From [Zimmermannella] bifida NBRC 103089 (GTDB taxonomy: Bacteria; Actinomycetota; Actinomycetes; Actinomycetales; Microbacteriaceae), in assembly GCF_001570925.1 (NCBI RefSeq), contig NZ_BCSP01000013.1, forward strand, positions 1-35,482: 35,482 nucleotides of DNA. The letters run 5' to 3'. Numbering within the stretch: position 1 is the first letter of the stretch; each line of letters begins with the position of its first letter. The notes below the pieces were generated by a model, which worked only from the letters and a program-made list of their open reading frames with translations, ran no database searches and was not told the DNA's origin. Position numbers and translations under genes: made by a program. Shown here in pieces: positions 24,087 through 31,784 of this stretch.

Positions 24087-24415
24087 CGCTCAGTATTGGG
24101 CCCGGAATTCTTCGCACAGCATCGAATCCACATAACTTGCACAAAATCGCGCCTATAAGGCTGTCAGCGCAATATACACGCGATTTTGAGCACGTTAATC
24201 GCATCGCAACTCGTCGTCGTAATCTACGCGGCACCACGTTCGGTGTCTGCACCCTCCCGGAGTGCTTGAGCGAGGCACGCACTTCGGCCAATCCCGGTGA
24301 CACCATCGACAGACGTCTAACGCCAAGTTCCGATGCCAGATCTCTGCAGTTGTTTGCCGCATCACATCGTCGAAAGGGTTATGGATCCTTTACCGAAGCG
24401 TACGGATTAGGCACG
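24087..24415. other. Divergent intergenic region between brnQ and the YihY-type gene
   Basis: The gap between the two starts is 353 nt. On the plus strand TATAAG (24154-24159) is a fair -10, but the hexamer 17 nt upstream (CATAAC) is a poor -35. GCGATT (24180-24185) and AATCGC (24197-24202) form a 6-bp inverted repeat with an 11-nt spacer that may be an operator. A reading frame in phase with the YihY-type gene stays open from 24137, but its translation has no membrane or family character, so I treat it as non-coding. I see no other gene. Confidence 0.4.
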
Positions 24416-24427
24416 TACCCTGGCCTA
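24416..24427 (+). promoter_or_regulatory. Possible leaderless promoter of the YihY-type gene
   Basis: TACCCT (24416-24421) fits TANNNT and stands 6 nt before the ATG at 24428, with no Shine-Dalgarno. The hexamer is a weak -10 on its own; the spacing agrees with five other starts in the window. Confidence 0.3.
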
Positions 24428-25708
24428 ATGGTCGCCAACGAACCCGAGAAACTGTCGACGCCCGAAGCAACGATTTTCCCACCGTTCCCGAAGCTCGATG
24501 AGGATGCTTCGCTCGGTGACAAGATTGGCGCGTTCCTCAAGTGGCTGCAGGCTACCCGCCCGATGCGCACGGTGAAGCACTGGTCAGACCGTCGGGCGTC
24601 CATGCTCGCCGGCGGTATGGCCTACATGGGCTTGTTCTCGGGATTCGCAGGCCTGTGGGTATTCTTCACAATCGCTGCGCTGGTGCTCACCAACAACAAG
24701 GAGCTCATGGGCGAGCTGCTCGAGGGCCTCGGCGGCGCCATTCCCGGGCTTGTCGGCGAAACTGGCGTCATCAAGCCCGAAGTCATCATGAACATTGACG
24801 GCGCGAGCGCACTGTCGCTCTCGGGAGGCATCGCCCTACTGTCGATGCTTTGGACCGCGCTGAACTTCTTGAACGGCGCCCGCCTCGCCATCCGCGCCAT
24901 GTTCGACTTGCCCGCGGTCACGAGCCGCAACCTCGTGGTCACCAAGCTTGCCGACCTCGGCCTGCTGCTCGCCTTCGTGGTCGGTTTGCTGCTCTCGCTG
25001 GCGTTCACCGCGGCAAGCTCCGGTGTCGTCGAGTGGATCTTTAACGACATCATCAAGGCCGAGCTCTCGGGGTTCACAGCGTTCTTGATTCGTGCCACAA
25101 CACTCGTGGTGATGCTCGCGTTTGACGCCCTCGTCATTGCCGCGATCTTGCGTTTGCTCTCGGCGGTGCGCATCCCCGTGCGCGTGCTGTGGCAGGGCGC
25201 ACTCCTTGGCGGTGTGCTGGTCGGCGTCCTCAAGTTGCTGGGTGCCGCGCTGCTGGGCGGTGCTTCGTCGAACCCGCTGCTGGTGACCTTCGCCGCCCTG
25301 CTGGGTGTGCTCATTTTCATGAACTTCATGTGCCAGGTCGTGCTGCTCGCCGCATCGTGGGTGGCCGTCACGATGGACGACACCGGCTTGGCCCCGCGCC
25401 TGCTGACGGCCGACGAGGCCGAGGCGATTACGCGCGTCACCGAGCTGCAGGCCCGCCGCGAACGCCTCGCGACCGACCGCATCCGTGCCCGCGAAGAGCT
25501 CGAATCGCTCCCCCGCTGGCGCCGCCGCAAGGCCCGCCGCCGCTACGAGGCCATCATCACCGAGCAGCAAGAGCTCGAGCACGAGGCACTCACCGAGCGA
25601 ATGGGGATGGACCCGATTCAGACGCACGCCGAGAACAACGACCTCGACCACAAGGATGTCGAGATCGAGCGTGATCGGGGCGTGGACCCGGTCGACCGCA
25701 AGCCGTAA
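24428..25708 (+). CDS. YihY/BrkB-family inner-membrane protein
   Basis: A 426-aa protein with an N-terminal cytosolic segment of about 60 residues, six hydrophobic segments (around 65-90, 115-145, 170-200, 205-235, 245-270, 275-305) and a long charged C-terminal tail of about 110 residues. Family marks are KHWSDRRASMLAGGMAYMGL, with the YihY aromatic/Gly start of helix 1, and RVLWQGALLGGVLVGVLKLL. Early annotation as RNase BN is wrong for this family; its role is unknown. The tail (ITRVTELQARRERLATDRIR onward) is Arg/Glu-rich and probably coiled-coil. The ATG at 24428 was chosen because protein character begins there. From memory, a YihY homologue also neighbours trpS in M. tuberculosis. Confidence 0.85.
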   Translation: MVANEPEKLSTPEATIFPPFPKLDEDASLGDKIGAFLKWLQATRPMRTVKHWSDRRASMLAGGMAYMGLFSGFAGLWVFFTIAALVLTNNKELMGELLEGLGGAIPGLVGETGVIKPEVIMNIDGASALSLSGGIALLSMLWTALNFLNGARLAIRAMFDLPAVTSRNLVVTKLADLGLLLAFVVGLLLSLAFTAASSGVVEWIFNDIIKAELSGFTAFLIRATTLVVMLAFDALVIAAILRLLSAVRIPVRVLWQGALLGGVLVGVLKLLGAALLGGASSNPLLVTFAALLGVLIFMNFMCQVVLLAASWVAVTMDDTGLAPRLLTADEAEAITRVTELQARRERLATDRIRAREELESLPRWRRRKARRRYEAIITEQQELEHEALTERMGMDPIQTHAENNDLDHKDVEIERDRGVDPVDRKP

Positions 25709-25829
25709 CGTGCTGGCAGCGCGACCCGTAGCGCACCGTCGCCCGCAACGTGACGGCTCCGCGACCCACCGCATCCGCGCCGATCGTGTCGCCTAACCAC
25801 GCAACCGCGTGCATCCATCTGCGCCCGAT

Positions 25830-25842
25830 TAAGCTAGATCCC
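25830..25842 (+). promoter_or_regulatory. Probable leaderless promoter of xthA
   Basis: TAAGCT (25830-25835) then 7 nt then the ATG at 25843; no ribosome site. The identical hexamer precedes the gene at 29308 at almost the same distance. Confidence 0.45.
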
Positions 25843-26691
25843 ATGAATTCCGCTGTCCGTATCGCATCCGTCAATGTCAATGGCATTCGTGCCGCGTACC
25901 GCAAAGGCATGGACGCCTGGCTCGAACCGCGAGGCATCGACATTCTTGGACTGCAAGAGGTGCGCGCGAATCGCGAGCAGCTCGATGCGCTGATCTCGTC
26001 GGATGACTGGCACGTCGCGCTCGACGAAGCCAGCGCCAAGGGCCGCGCCGGTGTTGCGATCGCATCGAAGCTGCCGATTATCGCCCAGCGCACCGTCTTT
26101 GGCGCCGATGACTTTGACTCGGCCGGCCGCTGGCTCGAGGCCGACTTCGAGCGCAATGGCAAGCTGTTCACTGTTGTGAGCTGCTACGTGCACTCGGGCG
26201 AAGTCGACACCCCAAAGCAAGAAGAGAAATGGAAGTTCCTCGATGCCATGGCGGTGCGGATGCGGGAACTCGCGCAGGCGCGCGAACTCGCGCTGGTACT
26301 CGGCGACTTCAACGTCGGTCACGACGAGCGCGACATTAAGAACTGGAAGGGCAACGTCAAGCGCGCGGGCTTCTTGCCACGCGAACGCGGCTACTTCAAC
26401 CGCATGTTTGGCGAGCTCGACGCCGAAATCACCGGCGTCGACGAATCAGTTGGCCCGGGACTCGGCTGGGTTGACGTGGGTCGCGCCCAGGCTGGCGACG
26501 TCGATGGCCCGTACACCTGGTGGTCGTGGCGCGGTAAGGCGTTCGATAACGACACCGGTTGGCGCATCGACTACCACGCCGCCACTCCCGCCATGGCCGA
26601 CCTGGCCAGCAACTACGTCGTCGATCGCGCGGCTGCGTATGACCAGCGTTGGAGCGACCACGCACCCGTCGTCGCTGACTACGCGATCTAG
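25843..26691 (+). CDS. xthA: Exodeoxyribonuclease III (AP endonuclease, XthA family)
   Basis: A 282-aa Mg2+-dependent nuclease of the endonuclease/exonuclease/phosphatase fold, active in base-excision repair at abasic sites and 3' blocks. Motifs: SVNVNGIRAAYRKGM (9-23), GLQEVRAN (37-44, metal Glu), GRAGVAIASK, VVSCYVHSGE, VLGDFNVGHDERDIKNWKGN (Asp/Asn catalytic pair), WRIDYHAATP and WSDHAPVVADY (the catalytic Asp-His at the C-terminus). The complete set of catalytic residues is present. The ATG at 25843 was chosen as the usual start (MNSAVRIASVNVNGIR); upstream frame is not protein-like. It precedes trpS by 39 nt and is likely cotranscribed. Confidence 0.95.
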   Translation: MNSAVRIASVNVNGIRAAYRKGMDAWLEPRGIDILGLQEVRANREQLDALISSDDWHVALDEASAKGRAGVAIASKLPIIAQRTVFGADDFDSAGRWLEADFERNGKLFTVVSCYVHSGEVDTPKQEEKWKFLDAMAVRMRELAQARELALVLGDFNVGHDERDIKNWKGNVKRAGFLPRERGYFNRMFGELDAEITGVDESVGPGLGWVDVGRAQAGDVDGPYTWWSWRGKAFDNDTGWRIDYHAATPAMADLASNYVVDRAAAYDQRWSDHAPVVADYAI

Positions 26692-26730
26692 CCCCGCGCA
26701 TCCACCGTTTTCGTTCGAGAGGAACATGCA

Positions 26731-27756
26731 ATGACCACGTCCACCCCGGCCAAGCCGGTTCTGTTTTCGGGGATGCAGCCCTCGGCTGACTCGCTGCACC
26801 TGGGCAATTACGTCGGCGCGCTGACCAACTGGATCGCGATGCAAGAGGAGTACGACGCGATCTACTGCGTCGTTAACGACCACGCGATCACCTCGCAGTT
26901 CTCGCCCGAGCAGCTGCACGAGCGCACGCTCGCCACGGCCGCTCAGTACATCGCCGCCGGTATCGACCCAGAGAAGTCGACGCTGTACGTGCAGTCGGAC
27001 GTGCTCGAGCACGCGCAGCTTGGCTGGATCCTCGGCACGCTCACCGGCTTCGGTGAGGCGGGACGCATGACCCAGTTCAAGGACAAGTCGCAGCGCTACG
27101 GCGCCGACAAGACCACGGTTGGCCTGTTCACCTACCCGGTGCTCATGGCCGCCGACATCCTGCTTTTCCAGGCCAAGAAGGTGCCGGTTGGCATCGACCA
27201 GAAGCAGCACATCGAACTCACCCGCAACCTCGCCGAGCGCTTCAACTCGCGCTTCGGCGAGACCTTCCAGGTGCCTGAGGGATTCATCCCGCAGGCCACC
27301 GCGAAGATCTACGACTTGCAGGAGCCGACCGCGAAGATGTCGAAGTCGGCTGCAACGGATGCGGGTCTGATTTCGGTACTCGACGACCCGAAGGTCACCA
27401 AGAAGCGCATCATGCGTGCGGTCACCGACGCCGACGGCGAGATTCGTTTCGACCGCGACGCGAAGCCCGGCGTCTCGAACCTGCTCGCGATTTACGCATC
27501 CCTCAGTGGTCGCGAAATTGACGCAGTTGTCGAAGAATTCGCCGGTTCCGGATACGGTGATCTGAAGAAGGCTCTCGCGGAAGTCGTTGAAGGTACATTC
27601 GGCCCGATTCGTGAGCGTACCAACGAATTGTTGGCCGACCGCGGCGAGCTCGAACGCTTGCTGCAGCAGGGTGCCGATCGTGCCCGCGAGCGCGCCCAGC
27701 AGACGCTTGACCTCGTTTATGAACGCATTGGTTTCCCGGTGCGTAAGGGACAGTAA
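26731..27756 (+). CDS. trpS: Tryptophanyl-tRNA synthetase
   Basis: A 341-aa class I aminoacyl-tRNA synthetase that charges tRNA-Trp. The HIGH-equivalent is in PSADSLHLGNYVGAL (17-31), followed by the dimer-helix region GRMTQFKDKSQRYGADKTTV, and KMSKS is present as EPTAKMSKSAATD (198-210). VGIDQKQHIELTRNLAERFN (153-172) is the Trp-binding segment conserved in bacterial TrpRS. Length fits the short bacterial form (about 330-340 aa). The ATG at 26731 has GAGAGGAA about 7 nt upstream. A single copy in this window; 6 nt separate it from the next gene. Confidence 0.97.
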   Translation: MTTSTPAKPVLFSGMQPSADSLHLGNYVGALTNWIAMQEEYDAIYCVVNDHAITSQFSPEQLHERTLATAAQYIAAGIDPEKSTLYVQSDVLEHAQLGWILGTLTGFGEAGRMTQFKDKSQRYGADKTTVGLFTYPVLMAADILLFQAKKVPVGIDQKQHIELTRNLAERFNSRFGETFQVPEGFIPQATAKIYDLQEPTAKMSKSAATDAGLISVLDDPKVTKKRIMRAVTDADGEIRFDRDAKPGVSNLLAIYASLSGREIDAVVEEFAGSGYGDLKKALAEVVEGTFGPIRERTNELLADRGELERLLQQGADRARERAQQTLDLVYERIGFPVRKGQ

Positions 27757-27762
27757 CGGACT

Positions 27763-28563
27763 ATGGAAAACCTGAACACTTCAATCAAGGGCAAGCACGC
27801 GCTGCCAGCAATGGACGGCAACCCGCACGATGTCCTCGTCGTGATCCCGACCTACAACGAACGCGAAAACATCGAGCACATCGTCAACCTGGCGCTCGAC
27901 AGCACCAAGCGCGTGCACGTGTTGGTCGTGGACGACGGTTCACCTGACGGTACCGGTGACCTTGCCGACGCGATGGCGGCGCGCAACCCCCGCATCCACG
28001 TCATGCACCGCACCGGCAAGCAGGGTCTGGCTTCGGCCTACCTGCAGGGCTTTGAGTGGGGTCAGGCACAGGGCTACACCTACCTGATGGAGTTCGACGC
28101 CGATGGCTCGCATCCGGCCGCAAAGATTCCAGAGCTGATTGCGCAGTTGGATGCGGGTGCCGAGCTGGTGCTCGGCTCGCGTTGGGTGCCCGGTGGCGCG
28201 ACCGAGAACTGGCCGCTTTCGCGCCAGCTGCTCTCGCGCATGGCCGCACTCTATTGCCGGATCTGGCTCAACTCGGGCATCCGCGACATCACCGCCGGTT
28301 TCCGCGGCTATCGCGCTGACACCCTCAAGACCTTCGACCTGAGCCGGATCGGTGCGGCAGGCTACTGCTTCCAAATCGAAATGGCGTGGATGTACGAACG
28401 TGCCGGTCTGCCAGTAGTTGAGGTGCCAATCACCTTCGTTGAGCGCGTCCACGGCAACTCGAAAATGTCCGGCAACATCATCATCGAAGCCCTCTGGCGC
28501 GTTGCCGCTTGGGGTATCGGATACCGTTCGCGCGGCATCCAGCACGTGGTTACTGGCAAGTGA
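27763..28563 (+). CDS. Polyprenol-phosphate mannosyltransferase (GT2, DPM1/Ppm1 type)
   Basis: A 266-aa GT-A fold enzyme that transfers mannose from GDP-mannose to polyprenyl phosphate at the inner membrane face; the product feeds lipomannan and protein mannosylation. Motifs: LVVIPTYNERENIEHIV (25-41), VLVVDDGSPDGTGDLA, EFDADGSHP (DXD metal site), LVLGSRWVPGGATENWP and DITAGFRGYR, all typical of dolichol-phosphate-mannose synthases. There is no fused membrane domain, unlike mycobacterial Ppm1, so it resembles the catalytic half only. The first 20 residues are extra and hydrophilic. The ATG is 6 nt after the trpS stop. Its stop overlaps the next GTG start (GTGA). Confidence 0.92.
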   Translation: MENLNTSIKGKHALPAMDGNPHDVLVVIPTYNERENIEHIVNLALDSTKRVHVLVVDDGSPDGTGDLADAMAARNPRIHVMHRTGKQGLASAYLQGFEWGQAQGYTYLMEFDADGSHPAAKIPELIAQLDAGAELVLGSRWVPGGATENWPLSRQLLSRMAALYCRIWLNSGIRDITAGFRGYRADTLKTFDLSRIGAAGYCFQIEMAWMYERAGLPVVEVPITFVERVHGNSKMSGNIIIEALWRVAAWGIGYRSRGIQHVVTGK

Positions 28564-29234
28564 CGCGGCCGTCAACTAATCCCAACGCGCACGAACCGCG
28601 AGCGGCCCAACCGTCGCCCGTGCGCTTTGAAGTCGAGACGACGATTCCGACCGCGCACGGCACGTTCCGTGTGCGTGCGTACACCGATCTCGAACACGGC
28701 AGCGAGCACCTGGCGCTCATTGCCGGTGATCTGCGTGGCGCACTGCCGCCGCTGGTGCGTCTGCACTCCGAATGCTTGACCGGTGAAGCGCTGGGCTCGC
28801 TCAAATGCGAGTGCGGCCCGCAGTTGCAGGCGGCGATGGATGCGGTGGCAGTCTCGGGCGGCGTGGTGCTGTATCTGCGCGGTCACGAAGGCCGCGGCAT
28901 CGGGCTCGTCAATAAACTCCGCGCGTACCGCCTGCAAGAAGATGGCTTTGACACGCTGGATGCGAACCTGCAGCTGGGGTTGCCCGCTGACGCCCGCGAG
29001 TACGACGGAGCCGTCGCCATGCTGCGTGATCTCGGGATTGAATCGGTGCGATTGCTGACGAACAATCCGCTCAAGGCCCAGGCACTTATCGACCACGGCA
29101 TCACCGTCGCTGAGCGGGTACCGCTCGAAGTCGGCGTGAACAGCGTCAATCGTGACTATCTGCGCACTAAGGCCGAACGCATGGGCCACCTGTTGCACGT
29201 TGACGAGCAGGATGCATCCGGTCACGACCAGTGA
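28560..29234 (+). CDS. ribA: GTP cyclohydrolase II
   Basis: A 224-aa zinc enzyme that opens the GTP ring in the first committed step of riboflavin biosynthesis. Zinc cysteines are in HSECLTGEALGSLKCECGPQ: Cys72, Cys83 and Cys85 (C-x10-C-x-C). The catalytic segment YLRGHEGRGIGLVNKLRAYR and the C-terminal RLLTNNPLKAQAL are intact. It is a stand-alone GCHII, without the DHBP synthase domain of RibBA, and no other rib gene is adjacent. The start is the GTG at 28560, which overlaps the preceding stop as GTGA; earlier in-frame starts lie inside the mannosyltransferase gene. The first 20 residues look like an unconserved extension, so a GTG at 28620 remains possible. Confidence 0.93.
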   Translation: MTRPSTNPNAHEPRAAQPSPVRFEVETTIPTAHGTFRVRAYTDLEHGSEHLALIAGDLRGALPPLVRLHSECLTGEALGSLKCECGPQLQAAMDAVAVSGGVVLYLRGHEGRGIGLVNKLRAYRLQEDGFDTLDANLQLGLPADAREYDGAVAMLRDLGIESVRLLTNNPLKAQALIDHGITVAERVPLEVGVNSVNRDYLRTKAERMGHLLHVDEQDASGHDQ

Positions 29235-29295
29235 CCCGGCTCGGGTTGGCAGCGTGCACGCGACCGGACACGTGAGCAGGACGAACGCGCCGGGC

Positions 29296-29307
29296 TAAGC
29301 TGGCCGT
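29296..29307 (+). promoter_or_regulatory. Probable leaderless promoter of the small membrane protein gene
   Basis: TAAGCT (29296-29301), then GGCCGT, then ATG at 29308. There is no ribosome site. The pattern matches that of xthA. Confidence 0.45.
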
Positions 29308-29664
29308 ATGGAAATCGCGTTGAAGATTCTGCTCATTCTGCACTTGGTTGGTCTCGCTGGCCTGTTCGGCGGTGTATTCCTGCAAATTAAGGACGTCGTC
29401 AAGGGCGCCGCGGAAATCCCCGCGGGCATGGTGCACTCGGGCTGGCTGATGGCGGCTTCGGGCGTCATGATGTTCGGCCTGCACGAGGCCATGGACGCCG
29501 CCACGATGGAAGGTCGCATCAAGATCGGCGTCAAGTTGCTGGTGCTGATTGTCATCATGGCGCTGCTGCTGGCCAACCGTAAGAAGCAGCCGGTGAGCTC
29601 GGGTGTCATGTGGACCGTTGGTGCACTGACCCTCGCCAACATCAGCATCGCGGTCCTTTGGTAG
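29308..29664 (+). CDS. Small four-helix membrane protein of unknown function
   Basis: A 118-aa protein that is almost all membrane-spanning: hydrophobic segments at about 4-27, 40-58, 71-88 and 97-117 with short loops. The second helix region has a Met-rich stretch (LMAASGVMMFGLHEAM) and the loop after helix 3 is basic (ANRKKQP), placing it in the cytosol by the positive-inside rule. No signal peptide or known catalytic motif is visible. The layout resembles small integral-membrane proteins often seen in Microbacteriaceae, but I cannot assign a function. The ATG at 29308 has no Shine-Dalgarno but a TAAGCT box 6 nt upstream. Its 3' end overlaps the next gene start, so it is probably translated with the ABC exporter. 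Confidence 0.8.
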   Translation: MEIALKILLILHLVGLAGLFGGVFLQIKDVVKGAAEIPAGMVHSGWLMAASGVMMFGLHEAMDAATMEGRIKIGVKLLVLIVIMALLLANRKKQPVSSGVMWTVGALTLANISIAVLW

Positions 29665-31574
29665 GTCGCCGCAAATCGCGCGGAGCTTCGGACACTCCGC
29701 GCGCGAAACTGGGCCAGCTGTGGCCCTATCTGTTCGCCGACAAGCCGATGATGCTGAGCATCATCGGCATTTCGGTTGTGGGCGCGGCCTTCGATCTCGC
29801 CCAGCCACTGCTGATGGGCTTGCTCGTTAAGCAGGTCGAGCAGGGCACCTTTGATATGCAGCTCGTCTGGATGCTCGTCGCGGTCGTTGCCATTGGCGCG
29901 ACACTTTCGGGTGTGCAGCACTTTCTGCTGCAGCGCACCGGCGAGCACATCGTGCTGCTCGCCCGCCGCAACCTCATTCGCAAGCTCTTGCGTCTGCCGA
30001 TTTCAGAGTTTGATGCCCGCCGAACCGGCGATCTCGTATCGCGCGTTGGCAGCGATACGACGCTGCTGCGCGCAGTCCTCACCCAGGGGCTCATCGAAGC
30101 GATCGGCGGCCTCCTGACGTTCGTGGGCGCCATCGTTGCGATGCTGATCATCGACCCTGTGCTCTTTGCCGTCACCTCGGGCAGCGTGCTCATTGCGCTG
30201 CTCATCGTGCTGCTGCTCGGCCGCAAGGTCATGGCCGCATCCGCTGCCGCGCAGGCTCAGGTCGGTGCCCTCACCGCCGCAACCGAACGCGCCATCTCGG
30301 CCATGCGCACGCTGCGCGCCACCGGTTCGGTCGAGCACGAAGAAGCCACAGTGATGCGCGAGGCCGAAGGCGCCTATCGCCGCGGGCTCGATATCGCCAA
30401 GGTCTCGGCGTTTATGCTGCCGATGTCGTTCTTGGCGCTGCAGCTCGCCCTCGTTGCGGTCTTTGGCATCGGCGGCGTTCGCGTCGCTGCCGGCGACCTC
30501 GCGATCTCGTCGCTCATCGCGTTCATCATGTTCCTGTTCTTGATGGTGGCGCCGCTCACGCAGTTCTTCGGCGCGATTTCGGCCGTGTTCTCGGCGCTCG
30601 GTGCGCTCGGGCGCATCGAAGAGATCAACCAGCTGCCCGATGAAACCGCCGCCGACCGGGTCACGGTCACGCTACGCGGACCTGCGAACGCCGAGGCTGC
30701 ACCCGAAGCCGCCGCGCTTGAGTTCGACGGGGTCTCGTTCCGCTACCCCGAGGCCGTCGTGCGCGCCGAACTCGCGAAACGGGATGCATCCGCTCGCTTC
30801 GACCGGTTCGTCACGGCATCGGGTCGTGCCGCCGCGAAGGATGCCGACAAGCTGCTCGCGCTCGACACCGCGGAATCGGCGCCGGTGGAATCGCCACTGG
30901 TGCTCGACGATGTGTCGTTCACGGTGCCGCGCGGATCGCGCGTGGCGCTCGTTGGCCCATCGGGCGCCGGTAAATCCACGACGCTGTCCCTCATCGAACG
31001 GTTCTACGACCCAACCGCGGGCGAGATCCGGTTGGGCGGTGCTGCGCTCACCAGCATCGACCGGCGCGACCTTCGCGCCCAGCTCGGCTATGTGCAGCAG
31101 AATTCGCCGACGCTCGCAGGCACGGTCCGTGACAATCTGCTGCTCGGCAACCCGACCGCATCCGACGACGAATGCGTGGCAGTGCTGCGCGAGGTCAATC
31201 TCGGCAATATCGTCGACCGCTCCCCCGCGGGGTTGGATGCGCAGGTCGGCGAGTCGGGTATTCGGCTCTCGGGTGGTGAGCAGCAGCGCTTGGCGATCGC
31301 CCGCACGTTGCTGGCGGCACCGCCGATTCTGTTGCTCGATGAATCGACGTCGGCGCTCGACGGCGAGAACGAAGCACTGATGCGTACGGCACTTGACCGG
31401 GTCGCATCCGGCCGCTCGGTGCTGATGATCGCGCACCGTTTGGCGACGGTGGTGGATGCGGACCAGATCGTCGTGATGGAGCACGGTCGCGTGATCGGTA
31501 CGGGCACGCACGCCGAGCTCATCGAGTCGGTACCGCTCTACCGCCGTTTGGCCGAGCACCAATTGCTCGCCTAA
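29658..31574 (+). CDS. ABC exporter, fused membrane domain and ATPase
   Basis: A 638-aa half-transporter of the type I exporter family. The N-terminal membrane domain has six hydrophobic segments (residues about 30-300) and the coupling stretch FDARRTGDLVSRVGSDTTLL. The ATPase domain has Walker A GPSGAGKST (433-441), Q-loop YVQQN, signature LSGGEQQRLAIAR (537 on), Walker B ILLLDESTSALD (557 on) and the switch His in MIAHRLA (His593). About 49 residues (AVVRAELAKRDASARF onward) are inserted between FRYPE and VLDDVSF. The start is uncertain: TTG at 29658 overlaps the previous stop by 7 nt; a GTG at 29610 would overlap it by 55 nt. Cargo is unknown; lipid or drug export is common for homodimeric members. 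Confidence 0.85.
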   Translation: MVGRRKSRGASDTPRAKLGQLWPYLFADKPMMLSIIGISVVGAAFDLAQPLLMGLLVKQVEQGTFDMQLVWMLVAVVAIGATLSGVQHFLLQRTGEHIVLLARRNLIRKLLRLPISEFDARRTGDLVSRVGSDTTLLRAVLTQGLIEAIGGLLTFVGAIVAMLIIDPVLFAVTSGSVLIALLIVLLLGRKVMAASAAAQAQVGALTAATERAISAMRTLRATGSVEHEEATVMREAEGAYRRGLDIAKVSAFMLPMSFLALQLALVAVFGIGGVRVAAGDLAISSLIAFIMFLFLMVAPLTQFFGAISAVFSALGALGRIEEINQLPDETAADRVTVTLRGPANAEAAPEAAALEFDGVSFRYPEAVVRAELAKRDASARFDRFVTASGRAAAKDADKLLALDTAESAPVESPLVLDDVSFTVPRGSRVALVGPSGAGKSTTLSLIERFYDPTAGEIRLGGAALTSIDRRDLRAQLGYVQQNSPTLAGTVRDNLLLGNPTASDDECVAVLREVNLGNIVDRSPAGLDAQVGESGIRLSGGEQQRLAIARTLLAAPPILLLDESTSALDGENEALMRTALDRVASGRSVLMIAHRLATVVDADQIVVMEHGRVIGTGTHAELIESVPLYRRLAEHQLLA

Positions 31575-31595
31575 CCCCCGCGGCTGCCCCGCTAT

Positions 31596-31664
31596 CGACA
31601 CGGTGGCGAGTTCGCAATTGATTGCCGAAATGCGGCGATCATCGCGGATTCGCCACCGTTGTCG
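31596..31664. other. Long imperfect hairpin element between the ABC exporter and fdhD
   Basis: Arms of about 31 nt pair almost end to end around AAAT (31628-31631). The outer part is CGACACGGTGGCGA (31596-31609) against TCGCCACCGTTGTCG (31650-31664) with one bulged base. The inner part is GCAATTGATTGCCG (31614-31627) against CGGCGATCATCGC (31633-31645), also with one bulge. The four substitutions are all transitions, and three of them give G-U pairs on the plus strand, so the plus-strand RNA is the better folded form. It could be a terminator, an RNA element or a small mobile palindrome; no T-run follows. Confidence 0.55.
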
Positions 31665-31737
31665 GATGCGCGTCTGCTGCACCCGTCAAGTGATTGCGAT
31701 TCATTTATATGGGGATGAACAACCCTGATCAGCGGGG

Positions 31738-31743
31738 TAAACT
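31738..31743 (+). promoter_or_regulatory. Candidate -10 element of the fdhD-fdhF operon
   Basis: TAAACT fits the TANNNT consensus and stands 41 nt before the fdhD ATG, with a good TAAGGAG ribosome site in between. The hexamer 17 nt upstream (ATGAAC) is not a good -35. Confidence 0.4.
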
Positions 31744-31784
31744 AGAGCAATTGTGGCCGCAATCCCTGGCCGTAAGGAGCAGCA

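Noticed and set aside
24137-24427. 97-codon N-terminal extension of the YihY-type protein in the same frame
   Set aside because: Not protein-like (mixed composition, no helix or signal), no ribosome site at its TTG, and family members start near the ATG at 24428.
25709-25842. Imperfect direct repeat (AACGTG...GCGACCC, two copies) between the YihY-type gene and xthA
   Set aside because: Only partly matched and in GC-rich low-complexity sequence; not distinguishable from chance.
29220-29246. Small hairpins GGTCAC/GTGACC and ACCCG/CGGGT at the end of ribA
   Set aside because: Arms of only 5-6 bp, overlapping the stop codon, no T-run; too weak to call a terminator.
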